Shown: one piece after another, positions 33,132-43,141 of the stretch
Layout: each line of letters opens with the position of its first letter
Numbering within the stretch: position 1 is the stretch's first letter
Source of the DNA: Algicola sagamiensis DSM 14643
Lineage (GTDB): Bacteria; Pseudomonadota; Gammaproteobacteria; Enterobacterales; Alteromonadaceae
NCBI RefSeq assembly: GCF_000374485.1
Contig: NZ_KB894492.1
Span: 22,508 to 86,507, forward strand
Direction of reading: 5' to 3'
Length of the DNA stretch: 64,000 nucleotides
Notes under the pieces: generated by a model
Seen by the model: the letters and a program-made list of their open reading frames with translations, nothing else
What the model was told of the DNA's origin: nothing
The model's database searches: none
Position numbers and translations under genes: made by a program

Positions 33132-34101
33132 AATGGCGGGCCCCAAACAATCCCTGAAGACGAAAAGCAATCCCATATTCTCTGCGAAAATCTCTTTCCC
33201 TTGGAAAATCCACAAATGGTTCAATCTCATAGTAAAGCCATTTACGAATAGACACCTGACGCCATCGAAAGAAGATATTGTAATTGTTTTCGCGATAATC
33301 CGGCTCATAATCCCCAGAAGCTTGAAACCCTTGTACAATCGCTGCATCATCCCCGATGGGACGAAGGTAATATAGACCTTGTCGCCACTCGCCATTATCA
33401 AATGACTGGCGATCAATCAGCCCATAGCTCCATCGTATCTCAGCCCTTCTACCGACTCCCCATGCTGAGTCAAAAACAACCCTGTGTCCAAACCCCTGGC
33501 CAATATAGTATTCAACAGCAGGTGAGATTTGAATACTCCAAAAGTCATCGATGAGTGGTTTTCGCCAGCGGTAAGACATTCGGCTATACACAGTACCATC
33601 CCCCAAGCCGATACGAGTCGAGAGATAATGTTCTTGACTTGAGCTATGAATAAATCGAATTGCCAAGTGATAATCTTCACTACTTTCTTTCTCATCGATT
33701 GGGTGGGTTTTATCCAGGGGTAATCGTTGAAAGTCTTCTTCCTCTGTATCTGAAATGATTAAATCAATACGATTCTGTAAACTTGGGAGACGGACCTTGA
33801 TTCTAAATTTAACGGGGAAATAGCCCCAATTTCCAGTTCTTGGCTGCCACCCAATCGTGATTTTCCCCCAGGCTTTTGCTGACTCATCTATGGTTTCATC
33901 ATCTTGAAAAGCACTATCCATCCAAGAAGCAGTGGAGAGTAATGATTCTGAGATTGTTTTTTCCAGTTCATCAAACCACTCGTCATTAATCTGATTCTGC
34001 ACACAAAAGGCAGGGCCTGCCCAAAATAGAATTGTAAAGGCGAGAATATGTAACCATTTAAAAATCAATGAGATAAATGTAAGAAAACGTTTTAGGAACA
34101 T
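33130..34101 (-). CDS. Putative outer-membrane or periplasmic beta-rich protein, unknown function
   Basis: 323 residues. A hydrophobic N-terminal segment (LTFISLIFKWLHILAFTILFWAGPAFC) acts as a long signal peptide or anchor. The rest alternates in short amphipathic strands rich in Trp, Tyr and Arg (KITIGWQPRTGNWGYFPVKF, YSRMSYRWRKPLIDDFWSI, VVFDSAWGVGRRAEIRWSY), the look of a small beta-barrel. I do not recognise a family. It stands between the atp terminator and divergent tatA, replacing the genes often found at these positions. Confidence 0.75.
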   Translation of the reverse strand: MFLKRFLTFISLIFKWLHILAFTILFWAGPAFCVQNQINDEWFDELEKTISESLLSTASWMDSAFQDDETIDESAKAWGKITIGWQPRTGNWGYFPVKFRIKVRLPSLQNRIDLIISDTEEEDFQRLPLDKTHPIDEKESSEDYHLAIRFIHSSSQEHYLSTRIGLGDGTVYSRMSYRWRKPLIDDFWSIQISPAVEYYIGQGFGHRVVFDSAWGVGRRAEIRWSYGLIDRQSFDNGEWRQGLYYLRPIGDDAAIVQGFQASGDYEPDYRENNYNIFFRWRQVSIRKWLYYEIEPFVDFPRERDFRREYGIAFRLQGLFGARH

Positions 34102-34178
34102 TCGTCACTCTTTATCAGGTGATATTTCCATATATCTTCGTATAATAGAGCAAATTCTCTTACTATGGAGATGAAATT

Positions 34179-34427
34179 ATGGGAATCGGTGGTGTCAGTA
34201 TTTGGCAACTTTTAATTATTTTGGCAATTGTCTTATTACTTTTTGGTTCGAAAAAACTAAGAGGTCTGGGCGGTGACCTTGGCTCTGCTGTCAAGGGATT
34301 TAAAAACGCTGTGAAAGATGGAGAACAACCAGAAGAAAAACCGGCTGAGCAACAAAAAGCGGAAGAGATCACAGATCAGAAACGTGAATCTGTAGAATCA
34401 AGTGTGTCACAAAAGGATAAAGCTTAA
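34179..34427 (+). CDS. tatA: Twin-arginine translocase subunit TatA
   Basis: Pore-forming component for export of folded proteins. 82 residues: short periplasmic N-terminus, one helix ([16 protein letters not shown]), the [10 protein letters not shown] hinge, an amphipathic helix and a charged tail. The stop overlaps the tatB start (TAATG). Confidence 0.96.
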   Translation: MGIGGVSIWQLLIILAIVLLLFGSKKLRGLGGDLGSAVKGFKNAVKDGEQPEEKPAEQQKAEEITDQKRESVESSVSQKDKA

Positions 34428-34771
34428 TGGGATTTTGGGAGCTTGTCGTCATTGCAGTGATAGGCCTTGTTGTACTCGGTCCTGAGCGGCTTCCTGTCGC
34501 GATAAGAACAATATCGCGCTGGGTTACGACGGTTCGTCAGTTTTCCAACGTTGTGAAGGCAGAAATTAACAATGAGCTCCGGATCCAGGAGCTTCATAAA
34601 AATTTAAAAGAAGCAGAGCAAAAAGGTATGAAGGATCTATCGCCTGAACTCCAAGCTTCTGTTGATGAATTAAAATCTGCTGCGGAAGACCTCCAGCAGC
34701 CGTATGCGAAAAAACCATCAGGAACGGTGCCTGATGCGTCTCAAAAGGCAAAGCATGACGCAAACGACTGA
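34427..34771 (+). CDS. tatB: Twin-arginine translocase subunit TatB
   Basis: Receptor partner of TatC. 114 residues with the N-terminal helix containing Glu8-type FWELVVIAVIGLVVLGPERLP and a long amphipathic helix. It overlaps tatA by one base and tatC by 17. Confidence 0.95.
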   Translation: MGFWELVVIAVIGLVVLGPERLPVAIRTISRWVTTVRQFSNVVKAEINNELRIQELHKNLKEAEQKGMKDLSPELQASVDELKSAAEDLQQPYAKKPSGTVPDASQKAKHDAND

Positions 34772-35513
34772 AACATCCCATTCATTTATCGATCACTTAA
34801 TTGAGTTGAGAGGCCGATTGCTTAAAGCAGTCGTTTTTGTGATTTTGGTTTTTGCATGTCTCGCCTATTTTGCAAATGATATTTATCTTTGGCTCGCAAC
34901 ACCGATCATGCAGGCAATCCCTCAAGGGGCTACGATGATTGCAACGGATGTTGCTTCACCATTTTTTACGCCTTTTAAATTGACATTTGTTGTGTCAATT
35001 TTTGTTGCTATTCCTTATATTTTGCATCAAATTTGGGCGTTTATTGCACCTGGTTTGTACCAGCATGAAAAGCGACTCGTATTCCCATTACTTGTCTCCA
35101 GTACCCTGCTCTTTTATGCAGGAATTGCTTTTGCTTACTATGTTGTTTTCCCGATTGTTTTCCCATTTTTCGCTGGCACAGCATTGTCTGAAGTTCAATT
35201 AGCGCCAGATATCACCAGTTACCTTGATTTTACTTTGAAGATGTTTTTTGGTTTTGGTCTTGCGTTTGAGATCCCTGTTGCTATTTTGCTGATGATACTG
35301 ACCGGGATGACGACGGTTGAGAGTATGCGGGAAAAAAGACCGTATATTGTTGTAAGTTTATTTGTGATTGCAATGTTTTTGACGCCGCCGGATGTTATCT
35401 CTCAGGTGTTGCTTGCGGTGCCGATGTGGTTGATGTTTGAAAGTGCGTTATTGATCGCAGTATTTTATCAATCACGCTCAAAGGAGGAGGAAATTCAAAA
35501 TGAGAGCGAGTAA
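34755..35513 (+). CDS. tatC: Twin-arginine translocase subunit TatC
   Basis: Six-helix receptor for twin-arginine signal peptides. The frame opens at 34704 inside tatB, but ATG 34755 (AAAGGC upstream) gives the expected MTQTTETSHSFIDHLIELRGRLL and 252 residues. Seen: the SFIDHLIELRGRL signature, PSQ-like loops, and the FxxF-like core YDLFTLKMFFGFG region. It overlaps tatB and, at its end, the next gene. Confidence 0.95.
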   Translation: MTQTTETSHSFIDHLIELRGRLLKAVVFVILVFACLAYFANDIYLWLATPIMQAIPQGATMIATDVASPFFTPFKLTFVVSIFVAIPYILHQIWAFIAPGLYQHEKRLVFPLLVSSTLLFYAGIAFAYYVVFPIVFPFFAGTALSEVQLAPDITSYLDFTLKMFFGFGLAFEIPVAILLMILTGMTTVESMREKRPYIVVSLFVIAMFLTPPDVISQVLLAVPMWLMFESALLIAVFYQSRSKEEEIQNESE

Positions 35514-35922
35514 TCCTATTTTTCTAGTGATTTATTCACTGTTGTGGACTTCAACTGCCAATGCAACAGAAGCAATTGAAAATTGCCAAAATATAAAAGA
35601 CCCAGAGCACAGACTTGCTTGTTATGACCGGGCTGTTTCAAAGAAGCAAAAGCGTGAATCATCAGTGAAACAAGCACAACCTTCATCCCAATCACAACAT
35701 CCCCCAATTCAATCTCTCTCCGCAAATATTCTTTCTGCAAAAAAACGTAAGCGTGGAGAATGGGAATTGCTATTGGATAATGGACAAAGATGGCTGCAAA
35801 TTGACACTGATTATATTCAATTGAAAGCTGGCCAAGTTGTAACGATTCAAGCGGGTGCGTATGCCGGATATTACTTGAAAGTCGAAGGTGCTAACCGACA
35901 AGTTTCAGTCAAACGAATTTAA
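35500..35922 (+). CDS. Small secreted protein of unknown function
   Basis: 140 residues starting at ATG 35500 behind a strong AGGAGGAGG. The signal peptide (IFLVIYSLLWTSTANA) precedes a short motif ENCQNIKDPEHRLACYDRAV, a pattern of two cysteines with RLACYD that recurs in several secreted proteins of proteobacteria. A basic Ser/Gln-rich linker and a C-terminal beta-rich domain (GEWELLLDNGQRWLQI) follow. It overlaps tatC by 14 bp, so it is co-expressed with the Tat genes. Confidence 0.8.
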   Translation: MRASNPIFLVIYSLLWTSTANATEAIENCQNIKDPEHRLACYDRAVSKKQKRESSVKQAQPSSQSQHPPIQSLSANILSAKKRKRGEWELLLDNGQRWLQIDTDYIQLKAGQVVTIQAGAYAGYYLKVEGANRQVSVKRI

Positions 35923-35932
35923 TCGTTCTTAA

Positions 35933-36976
<1,044 letters not shown>

Positions 36977-37022
36977 TTTTTAGTTTGTCTGAGGGGGCGT
37001 TGCGTCCCTTCATTCCAGGTAT

Positions 37023-37349
37023 TTAAAACCGTTGCCTCAAAAAGACGTACGCATATGCGTGATGCTGATATTTATTTTTTCTCATCTTATCTGCGATGCG
37101 ACATTCATACTCCTCATAGATTTCTGATGCGTGATCTTTGACGCTTTCTAAAGCTTCATCCTGTGTGACCTTGTCTTTAATTTCATCGTGTTCGATCAGC
37201 TTTTTTGTGATTGCGAATGTTTGTTCTGCCAGCTCTTTTTTTACCTCTATTTTTATCTGCTCAACTTTTTTCTTTTCAAAAATCTTATAGGTGAAACGAA
37301 CTTGAATAAAACTGACAACCATGATCAAAACTATAAATAGCATTAGCAT
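37023..37349 (-). CDS. Single-helix membrane protein with charged coiled-coil region, unknown
   Basis: 108 residues: an N-terminal membrane helix (MLMLFIVLIMVVSFIQVRF) and then a lysine- and glutamate-rich helix (KKVEQIKIEVKKELAEQTF) and a basic, His/Tyr-rich end. It overlaps the upstream five-helix membrane protein by 7 bp and so is probably the third gene of the peptide/membrane-protein cassette at 37023-37967. No family is recognised. Confidence 0.65.
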   Translation of the reverse strand: MLMLFIVLIMVVSFIQVRFTYKIFEKKKVEQIKIEVKKELAEQTFAITKKLIEHDEIKDKVTQDEALESVKDHASEIYEEYECRIADKMRKNKYQHHAYAYVFLRQRF

Positions 37350-37864
37350 GGGTTAAACCCTTTTAAATACTTTTGTAGTGGTTTTGCTGCGAAGACATAG
37401 AAAACAGAATATAACAGACAAAAAGTGACACAAAGATCGAGCACGAAGACACTATATTGATAAATCTCTGGCAGAATGTTTGTTTTAAAGATAACGCGAT
37501 CGCACAGTCTGGCGACTTGCATAATTGTGAAAACAAGGTATATAACGGCGATAAAGCATGTCGTTCCTGATACTTGAGTTTGACTGACCAAGTGAAGTTG
37601 ATAAAGGCAGTACGTTGCGGACATATTAATGAAGGATAATGTGATATACCAAAGGAAAATAGAAACTTTTTTATAGTGTGTTGCGAGTTCAATCAGATGA
37701 TAACTGGCAAGTTGCATCATTACCGTTGCGGCAAAAACAATCCCTGATGTAATCAGTAGTGAACGGGATTGATGGCGCCAATTTAAAATCAGAAAAAAGA
37801 GTCCTCCCTGGATGATGACATTCATATTTCCAAAAGTAAAAAGCGACTTTTCAATTTCCTCCAT
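37343..37864 (-). CDS. Five-helix membrane protein, cassette A
   Basis: 173 residues from ATG 37864, preferred over the longer frame (to 37960) because AGAGGAG lies just upstream and the first 32 residues of the long frame are unlike a membrane protein. It has five hydrophobic helices with short loops and no signal peptide. Helix 3 to helix 5 resemble the protein at 45484-46014: CLYQLH against VLYRLH, DRVIFKTN against ERTLFGVN, IYQYSVFVLDL against IYSYGIFLANL, with the same spacing. A 38-residue ORF overlaps its start. Function unknown; signal reception, immunity or peptide handling are all possible. Confidence 0.7.
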   Translation of the reverse strand: MEEIEKSLFTFGNMNVIIQGGLFFLILNWRHQSRSLLITSGIVFAATVMMQLASYHLIELATHYKKVSIFLWYITLSFINMSATYCLYQLHLVSQTQVSGTTCFIAVIYLVFTIMQVARLCDRVIFKTNILPEIYQYSVFVLDLCVTFCLLYSVFYVFAAKPLQKYLKGFNPC

Positions 37865-37967
37865 TCCACTCCTCTTTGGAAATATATTCAGGCACTGAAT
37901 ACTTCTTTTGAACAGTATTCTGTGGAACGACTTTGATACTCGGCGTGGGTGATTGATCATATATCAT
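37851..37967 (-). CDS. 38-residue hydrophilic peptide overlapping the membrane-protein gene, cassette A
   Basis: ATG 37967 follows AGGAAGAG. The peptide starts MIYDQSPTPSIKVVPQNTVQ and ends YISKEEWNGGN. Its stop lies 14 bases inside the downstream gene, the classic arrangement for translational coupling. It has no hydrophobic segment. The equivalent position in cassette B is occupied by a 53-residue hydrophilic peptide that also contains an acidic-acidic-Trp-Asn motif (EEWN against EDWN). Short ORFs occur by chance, so this rests on position and ribosome site. Confidence 0.45.
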   Translation of the reverse strand: MIYDQSPTPSIKVVPQNTVQKKYSVPEYISKEEWNGGN

Positions 37968-38314
37968 TGCTTTTTCTCTTCCTTGGAGTTGGAATGATAA
38001 AGAGTATCGTTTTCTGCTCAATAGGTTACTTCTCTGATTAAACCCTCATCGAGGATGTCGTTAATCTTTTCCCTCATGCTTTTTTCCATTTTCTATGCGT
38101 ATTTTAGGGGATCCATTCATCTCACTCATCAAACTAAAGGATGTTTTTAGCGGTAGTTTAAAACCCATACCTTACAGCTTAAGCTCTTGATTTAAATGAT
38201 ATTAAAATATGAAAGTAAAAGCTTTTTGAACTCGGAAGTTAATACTATATGATTAAATCGAGAGAAATGTAGTATGAGCCTAGCCCCATACTACTTTATT
38301 GGATGGAAGAAGCA
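37968..38314. other. Gene-poor stretch upstream of cassette A
   Basis: No convincing gene of normal size. Two short minus-strand frames (38168-38061 and 38077-38018) lie end to end across an A6 run and would join if one base were removed, so this may be a decayed small gene. The gppA terminator hairpin occupies 38269-38294. Confidence 0.5.
38269..38294 (-). terminator. Hairpin after gppA
   Basis: GTAGTATG (38269-38276) and CATACTAC (38287-38294) form an 8-bp stem 20 bases past the gppA stop; on the minus strand it is followed by ATTTCT, an imperfect U-run. Confidence 0.6.
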
Positions 38315-39856
38315 TTAAGATGATGACTGAGTCAAATGCTTCTTCGGAGTGTGACAGGATGCGTCCATTCGAAGAAGCCAACCGCAGTTTTTTTGGTACT
38401 GAATTTCTTGTTCTAATTCAGCCTTGGTCAGCGGGTGTTGTTCAAGCCAGTCAGGATCAATGCTGACGGTGAGTTCATCATCTATCACTGATAACTTAGC
38501 TTTCGGAAGTACTTCATCTTGGCGTCTAAGAGAAAGCAGAACTGCGAGCCTTAAGATCCGTGTTAACCGACCAGCGAGCAATGGTGAAGTCATGGTTTGT
38601 CGGTCGACAATTTCTCTTGCAATATCCTGTCGATGGTTATGAACAAGTGCGATCAGTAGTTTATGTTGTGCTCGTGTAAATCCAGGCATATCCGTATTTT
38701 CGAGAATATATGCAGCATGGTGCTGATGCTTCTTATAATGGATCAACAAGCCTAATTCATGGAGTTGTGCAGATGCACTTAATACGTCAATCCCATCAAA
38801 ATCTGACAGCGCCCACTGCGCATTCACCTGATAAGCGAGTTGGCAAGCAAGATTCGAAACCCGCTTAGCTTGATGCTTGTCCAGATGGTAACGGATCAGA
38901 AGACTGCTGAGCGTTCTTTCTCGGATATTCCGCTGCTGAAGTTTAGGAAGCATGCTATAGAGGAGACCTTCTCGAAGTGCGCCTCCTGACAATGTCATTC
39001 CCTGAATATTTAAGCGCTCAAAAATTGCAATGAGGATCGCGAGGCCGCTTGCAAAAACAAGTTTTCTTTCTTCAGACAGCCCTTGGATATTAAGCCTGTC
39101 GATATGCCCGCAAGCAATCGCCTGTTCTTTGATTAAGTGAAGGCGCTCAAGGGTGATGACTTCATCGAATCCTTGTGCAATGAGGATTTCTTGAAGTGCC
39201 TGAACACTTCCGGAAGCACCGACAGCACTGGACCATCCTGCATCCACAAATTCATCGACATAAGGTGAAAGGACTTCCCTTGCCGCTTGTGTTGCTTCTG
39301 AAAAAGCTTGCTCTGTCAGTTTGTGATCTGGAAAGAACTTCTCAAGGAAAGTGACACAGCCAATATCTAAGCTTTGTAGTGCGAGAGGCTCGAACTTGTA
39401 ACCAACAATCACTTCAGTACTTGCGCCACCAATATCGACGACAATGCGATTATCAGCAGAAGAAGATGTATGCGCGACACCAAGATAAATTGTTTTCGCT
39501 TCATCTTCACCAGTGATGATTTGAATGGGGTGCTTGAGGATTGACTCTGCTTTTTTGAGAAATACGGAGACATTTTCTGCAAGTCGTAATGTTGCAGTCC
39601 CAACAATCACGATATTTTCTGAAGGAATATCCTGTAGTTGCTCAGAAAATAAAGAAAGGCACTCCCACCCTCTTTCCATTGCGACTTGGCTGAGTTGATT
39701 GTGAGCATCGAGGCCGGAAGCCAGGCGTACTTTTCGCTTGACACGACTGATCACCTGAACGCTGCCAGCGACAATTTTCACCATTTTCATATGAAAAGAG
39801 TTGGAGCCTAAATCAATGACTGCGTAAATATCTTGATGTAGCCTTTTTCGATTCAC
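38315..39856 (-). CDS. gppA: Guanosine-5'-triphosphate,3'-diphosphate pyrophosphatase (Ppx/GppA family)
   Basis: Hydrolyses pppGpp to ppGpp and can cleave polyphosphate. 513 residues: N-terminal sugar-kinase-like ATPase fold (AVIDLGSNSFHM, VVDIGGASTEV), then an HD-like helical domain (HELGLLIHYKKHQHHAAYI). The N-terminus RVKRKVRLASGLDAHNQLS and the position next to rhlB match E. coli GppA better than Ppx. It lies 10 bp after rhlB on the same strand. Confidence 0.93.
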   Translation of the reverse strand: MNRKRLHQDIYAVIDLGSNSFHMKMVKIVAGSVQVISRVKRKVRLASGLDAHNQLSQVAMERGWECLSLFSEQLQDIPSENIVIVGTATLRLAENVSVFLKKAESILKHPIQIITGEDEAKTIYLGVAHTSSSADNRIVVDIGGASTEVIVGYKFEPLALQSLDIGCVTFLEKFFPDHKLTEQAFSEATQAAREVLSPYVDEFVDAGWSSAVGASGSVQALQEILIAQGFDEVITLERLHLIKEQAIACGHIDRLNIQGLSEERKLVFASGLAILIAIFERLNIQGMTLSGGALREGLLYSMLPKLQQRNIRERTLSSLLIRYHLDKHQAKRVSNLACQLAYQVNAQWALSDFDGIDVLSASAQLHELGLLIHYKKHQHHAAYILENTDMPGFTRAQHKLLIALVHNHRQDIAREIVDRQTMTSPLLAGRLTRILRLAVLLSLRRQDEVLPKAKLSVIDDELTVSIDPDWLEQHPLTKAELEQEIQYQKNCGWLLRMDASCHTPKKHLTQSSS

Positions 39857-39866
39857 CGTATTTTAC

Positions 39867-41147
39867 CTATCTTTGACGTTTACGGTGTCGATTTTGTGAG
39901 TTGGGGTGACGGCGATTTTGATCGACGCGGCGTTTTGTTCGCGCTGTTCGATGGCGTTGAAAGTTTGGTGGTTCAATATCATCGAGTAATGCGTCTCGAT
40001 CATATCCCATTGCTGGGATTGCATGCCCAATGTACTCTTCGATTGCTGGTAAGTTATAGACATAACTCTCACAGGCAAAACTGATTGCTAATCCACTTTG
40101 CCCAGCGCGTCCTGTCCGCCCGATACGGTGAACATAGTCTTCAGGATCGTCCGGTAAGTCATAGTTAAAGACGTGCGTCACTTTTGGAATATGAAGTCCA
40201 CGTGCGGCAACATCTGTTGCAACGAGAATGTCTAAGTGACCCGCGGTGAATTGCTCTAGAATGCGAATACGTTTCTTTTGTGGAACGTCACCAGTCAGTA
40301 GTCCGACACGGTGCTTATCAGAGATCAGCCACTGGTAGACTTCTTCACATGCATGTTTTGTGTTTGTAAAAACAATGGCTTTTTCAGGCCACTCCTCTTC
40401 CATTAATGTGAGTAGCAAAGGCATTTTATCATCCGCTGAAGGATGAAAAATTTCTTCTAAAATGCGTTTGTTTGTCATGCTCTGTGGTTCGATATGAACA
40501 TGTTCTGGTTGATTCATATGCTCGTAAGCAAGCTCCTGCACACGTAATGATAAAGTTGCAGAATAAAGCATGTTCAATCGCTGCTCAGGCGGTGGCATTC
40601 TTCTGAAAATATAACGAATGTCTTTGATGAAACCCAAATCAAACATCCGATCGGCTTCATCAAGGACGACAACTTCGATGTGATTCAGTGAGTAAGCTTT
40701 TTGCTTGTAGAAGTCGATGAGACGCCCGGTTGTACCAATAAGAATATCAATTGAATTTTCCTGGAGCTTTCGGCGTTGATCTTCGTAATTTTCGCCCCCA
40801 TATACCAGTCCTAATTCGATCCCTGTTGCTTGAGAAAGCTGTTTTGCGTCATTATATATCTGAATAGCCAACTCACGCGTTGGTGCCATGATAAGTGCTC
40901 TTGGGCCATTCGTCGCAGCAGCTTTTTGAGTTAATAGTTGATGGAACGTTGCGGTAAGAAACGCAATGGTTTTACCTGTTCCTGTTTGTGCTTGCCCTGC
41001 AACATCACGCCCATCTAAGGCATGAGGCAGGCTAAGCGCCTGAATTGGAGTACATTTATCAAACCCCATTGCCTGAAGGCCCGATATCACTTGTGGTGAA
41101 ATTGGGAGTTCGGCAAACTTTTTGTCGGTTAAGTGTGTTTCGCTCAT
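39867..41147 (-). CDS. rhlB: ATP-dependent RNA helicase RhlB
   Basis: DEAD-box helicase that assists RNase E in the degradosome. From ATG 41147 (the long frame opens at 41192 with an unrelated hydrophobic lead) the protein has 426 residues and the family N-terminus [18 protein letters not shown]. Motifs: [41 protein letters not shown], then a short basic tail. It is divergent from trxA, as in E. coli. Confidence 0.97.
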   Translation of the reverse strand: MSETHLTDKKFAELPISPQVISGLQAMGFDKCTPIQALSLPHALDGRDVAGQAQTGTGKTIAFLTATFHQLLTQKAAATNGPRALIMAPTRELAIQIYNDAKQLSQATGIELGLVYGGENYEDQRRKLQENSIDILIGTTGRLIDFYKQKAYSLNHIEVVVLDEADRMFDLGFIKDIRYIFRRMPPPEQRLNMLYSATLSLRVQELAYEHMNQPEHVHIEPQSMTNKRILEEIFHPSADDKMPLLLTLMEEEWPEKAIVFTNTKHACEEVYQWLISDKHRVGLLTGDVPQKKRIRILEQFTAGHLDILVATDVAARGLHIPKVTHVFNYDLPDDPEDYVHRIGRTGRAGQSGLAISFACESYVYNLPAIEEYIGHAIPAMGYDRDALLDDIEPPNFQRHRTARTKRRVDQNRRHPNSQNRHRKRQR

Positions 41148-41249
41148 GGGGCTAAGGATAACTTGTAAACTTGCAATAAGGAACAGGATCACGTAAATAC
41201 CCTTATATTAGTGTGCATAAAATGAGATTATGCCGTTCGGAGAATGAAG

Positions 41250-41576
41250 ATGAGCGATAAAATAGTTGAGCTAAGCGATGACCGCTTTGAAGCTGATGTA
41301 CTCAGTGCAGATAAACCAGTTTTAGTTGATTTTTGGGCCCCTTGGTGTGGACCTTGTAAGCTAATTGCTCCACTTCTTGATGAAGTTGCTGAAGAGTTTG
41401 CAGATAAATTAACGATCGGAAAACTCAATATCGATGATAACAATGCAACACCTGCAAAGTTTGGTGTTCGTGGTATTCCGACACTGGTTCTATTTAAAAA
41501 TGGTGAGGCTGCAGCAACGAAAGTTGGTGCAATGTCGAAAAATCAATTGGTTGATTTTCTAAACGAGAACCTATAA
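41250..41576 (+). CDS. trxA: Thioredoxin 1
   Basis: General disulfide reductase. 108 residues with the active site WAPWCGPCK and the cis-proline loop RGIPTLVLF. Two starts are possible; ATG 41250 has GGAG 7 bases upstream, whereas 41244 nearly touches it. Confidence 0.97.
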   Translation: MSDKIVELSDDRFEADVLSADKPVLVDFWAPWCGPCKLIAPLLDEVAEEFADKLTIGKLNIDDNNATPAKFGVRGIPTLVLFKNGEAAATKVGAMSKNQLVDFLNENL

Positions 41577-41762
41577 TCTCCCCCCCAAGGAAATCAGGAA
41601 TGGTGTATTTTTCACCTTTCCTGACATTAAATCTGGACGGACTCGTGGTTAGCTGCTAACTTATAGCTCGAATGACCGTTCTGTTTTGCTGTTCACGAAG
41701 TCAATTTCCCTAACCTTTTTCGAGATAATCTCTACCGCAAGAAATATTTAAGACCCACCGTT
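41577..41762 (+). promoter_or_regulatory. trxA-rho intergenic leader with hairpin
   Basis: TCAGGAATGGTG (41594-41605) pairs with CACCTTTCCTGA shortly after (41612-41623) to give a long imperfect stem with no U-run. The rest is the rho leader; in E. coli the leader mediates rho autoregulation, and the same may apply here. Confidence 0.5.
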
Positions 41763-43031
41763 ATGCATTTAAGAGAACTGAAGAATAAAACGATTAATGA
41801 GTTGGTCAGCTTGGCCGAAAAAATGGGCCTTGAGAATGTTGCCCGCTTACGCAAACAAGATATAATTTTCGCAATTCTAAAAGCCCACGCTAAAAGTGGT
41901 GAAGACATCTATGGTGATGGCGTTTTAGAAATTTTGCAGGATGGATTTGGTTTCCTTCGTTCATCTGACTCTTCTTATCTTGCAGGCCCTGATGACATAT
42001 ACGTTTCTCCCAGCCAGATCAGGAGATTTAGCCTGCGAACGGGTGATACGATTTCTGGTATCATTCGTCCACCAAAAGAAGGTGAACGTTATTTTGCACT
42101 ATTGAAAGTCAACGAAGTCAACTTCGGTAAGCCGGAAAGTGCAAGAACCAAAATTCTGTTTGAAAACCTAACACCACTGCATGCCAATGATCGCCTCGTT
42201 ATGGAACGCGGCAATGGCAGTACAGAAGACATCACTGCGCGTGTCCTTGACCTTGCTTCACCAATTGGTAAAGGTCAACGTGCATTGCTTGTTGCACCGC
42301 CAAAAGCGGGTAAGACGATGTTGCTGCAAAATATTGCGCAATCCATCGCTGCCAACCATCCAGAATGTCAGCTTATGGTACTTCTGATTGACGAGCGTCC
42401 AGAAGAAGTCACCGAGATGCAACGTCTTGTATCTGGTGAAGTTATCGCATCTACATTTGATGAACCAGCAAGCCGTCACGTACAAGTTGCTGAAATGGTC
42501 ATTGAAAAGGCGAAGCGACTTGTTGAGCATAAAAAGGATGTTGTCATCCTTCTTGACTCAATTACGCGTCTTGCTCGTGCGTACAACACCGTGATCCCAT
42601 CTTCAGGTAAAGTCCTGACTGGTGGTGTTGATGCAAATGCGCTACATAAACCAAAGCGCTTTTTCGGTGCGGCACGGAATGTTGAAGAAGGTGGTAGCTT
42701 GACGATTATCGCAACAGCGCTGATCGATACAGGTTCGAAGATGGATGAAGTTATCTACGAAGAGTTCAAAGGAACAGGTAACCTTGAGTTACACCTGAAT
42801 CGTAAGATTGCTGAAAAGCGCGTCTTCCCTGCAATTGACTTCAACCGCTCTGGTACGCGTCGTGAGGAGCTTTTGACTTCTAGTGAAGAGCTTCAGAAGA
42901 TGTGGATCCTGAGAAAGATTGTCCATGATATGGGCGAAATCGATGCAATGGAATTTTTGATTGATAAATTGGCGATGACCAAAACCAATGATGAATTCTT
43001 TGAAGCGATGAAGCGCCAAAAAGGCGGCTAA
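41763..43031 (+). CDS. rho: Transcription termination factor Rho
   Basis: Hexameric RNA-dependent ATPase/translocase. 422 residues, nearly matching E. coli Rho throughout: N-terminal helices ([20 protein letters not shown]), RNA-binding CSD ([20 protein letters not shown]), P-loop [15 protein letters not shown], Walker [17 protein letters not shown], and the Q/R loops. Confidence 0.99.
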   Translation: MHLRELKNKTINELVSLAEKMGLENVARLRKQDIIFAILKAHAKSGEDIYGDGVLEILQDGFGFLRSSDSSYLAGPDDIYVSPSQIRRFSLRTGDTISGIIRPPKEGERYFALLKVNEVNFGKPESARTKILFENLTPLHANDRLVMERGNGSTEDITARVLDLASPIGKGQRALLVAPPKAGKTMLLQNIAQSIAANHPECQLMVLLIDERPEEVTEMQRLVSGEVIASTFDEPASRHVQVAEMVIEKAKRLVEHKKDVVILLDSITRLARAYNTVIPSSGKVLTGGVDANALHKPKRFFGAARNVEEGGSLTIIATALIDTGSKMDEVIYEEFKGTGNLELHLNRKIAEKRVFPAIDFNRSGTRREELLTSSEELQKMWILRKIVHDMGEIDAMEFLIDKLAMTKTNDEFFEAMKRQKGG

Positions 43032-43041
43032 ATGGCTGATG

Positions 43042-43075
43042 AACCAGCATGCCCTTAGAGCTGCATGCTGGTTTT
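43042..43075 (+). terminator. Intrinsic terminator after rho
   Basis: AACCAGCATGC (43042-43052) and GCATGCTGGTT (43063-43073) form an 11-bp stem followed by TT and CCC. It lies 11 bp beyond the rho stop. Confidence 0.82.
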
Positions 43076-43141
43076 CCCTCCCTTCTCACCGTATAATGCA
43101 GGCTTCTTTTTCCAATCAATTCAGGCGGGAACGCTTGTACC

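Noticed and set aside
34704-34754. 17-residue N-terminal extension of TatC
   Set aside because: It lies within tatB; ATG 34755 gives the conserved TatC N-terminus.
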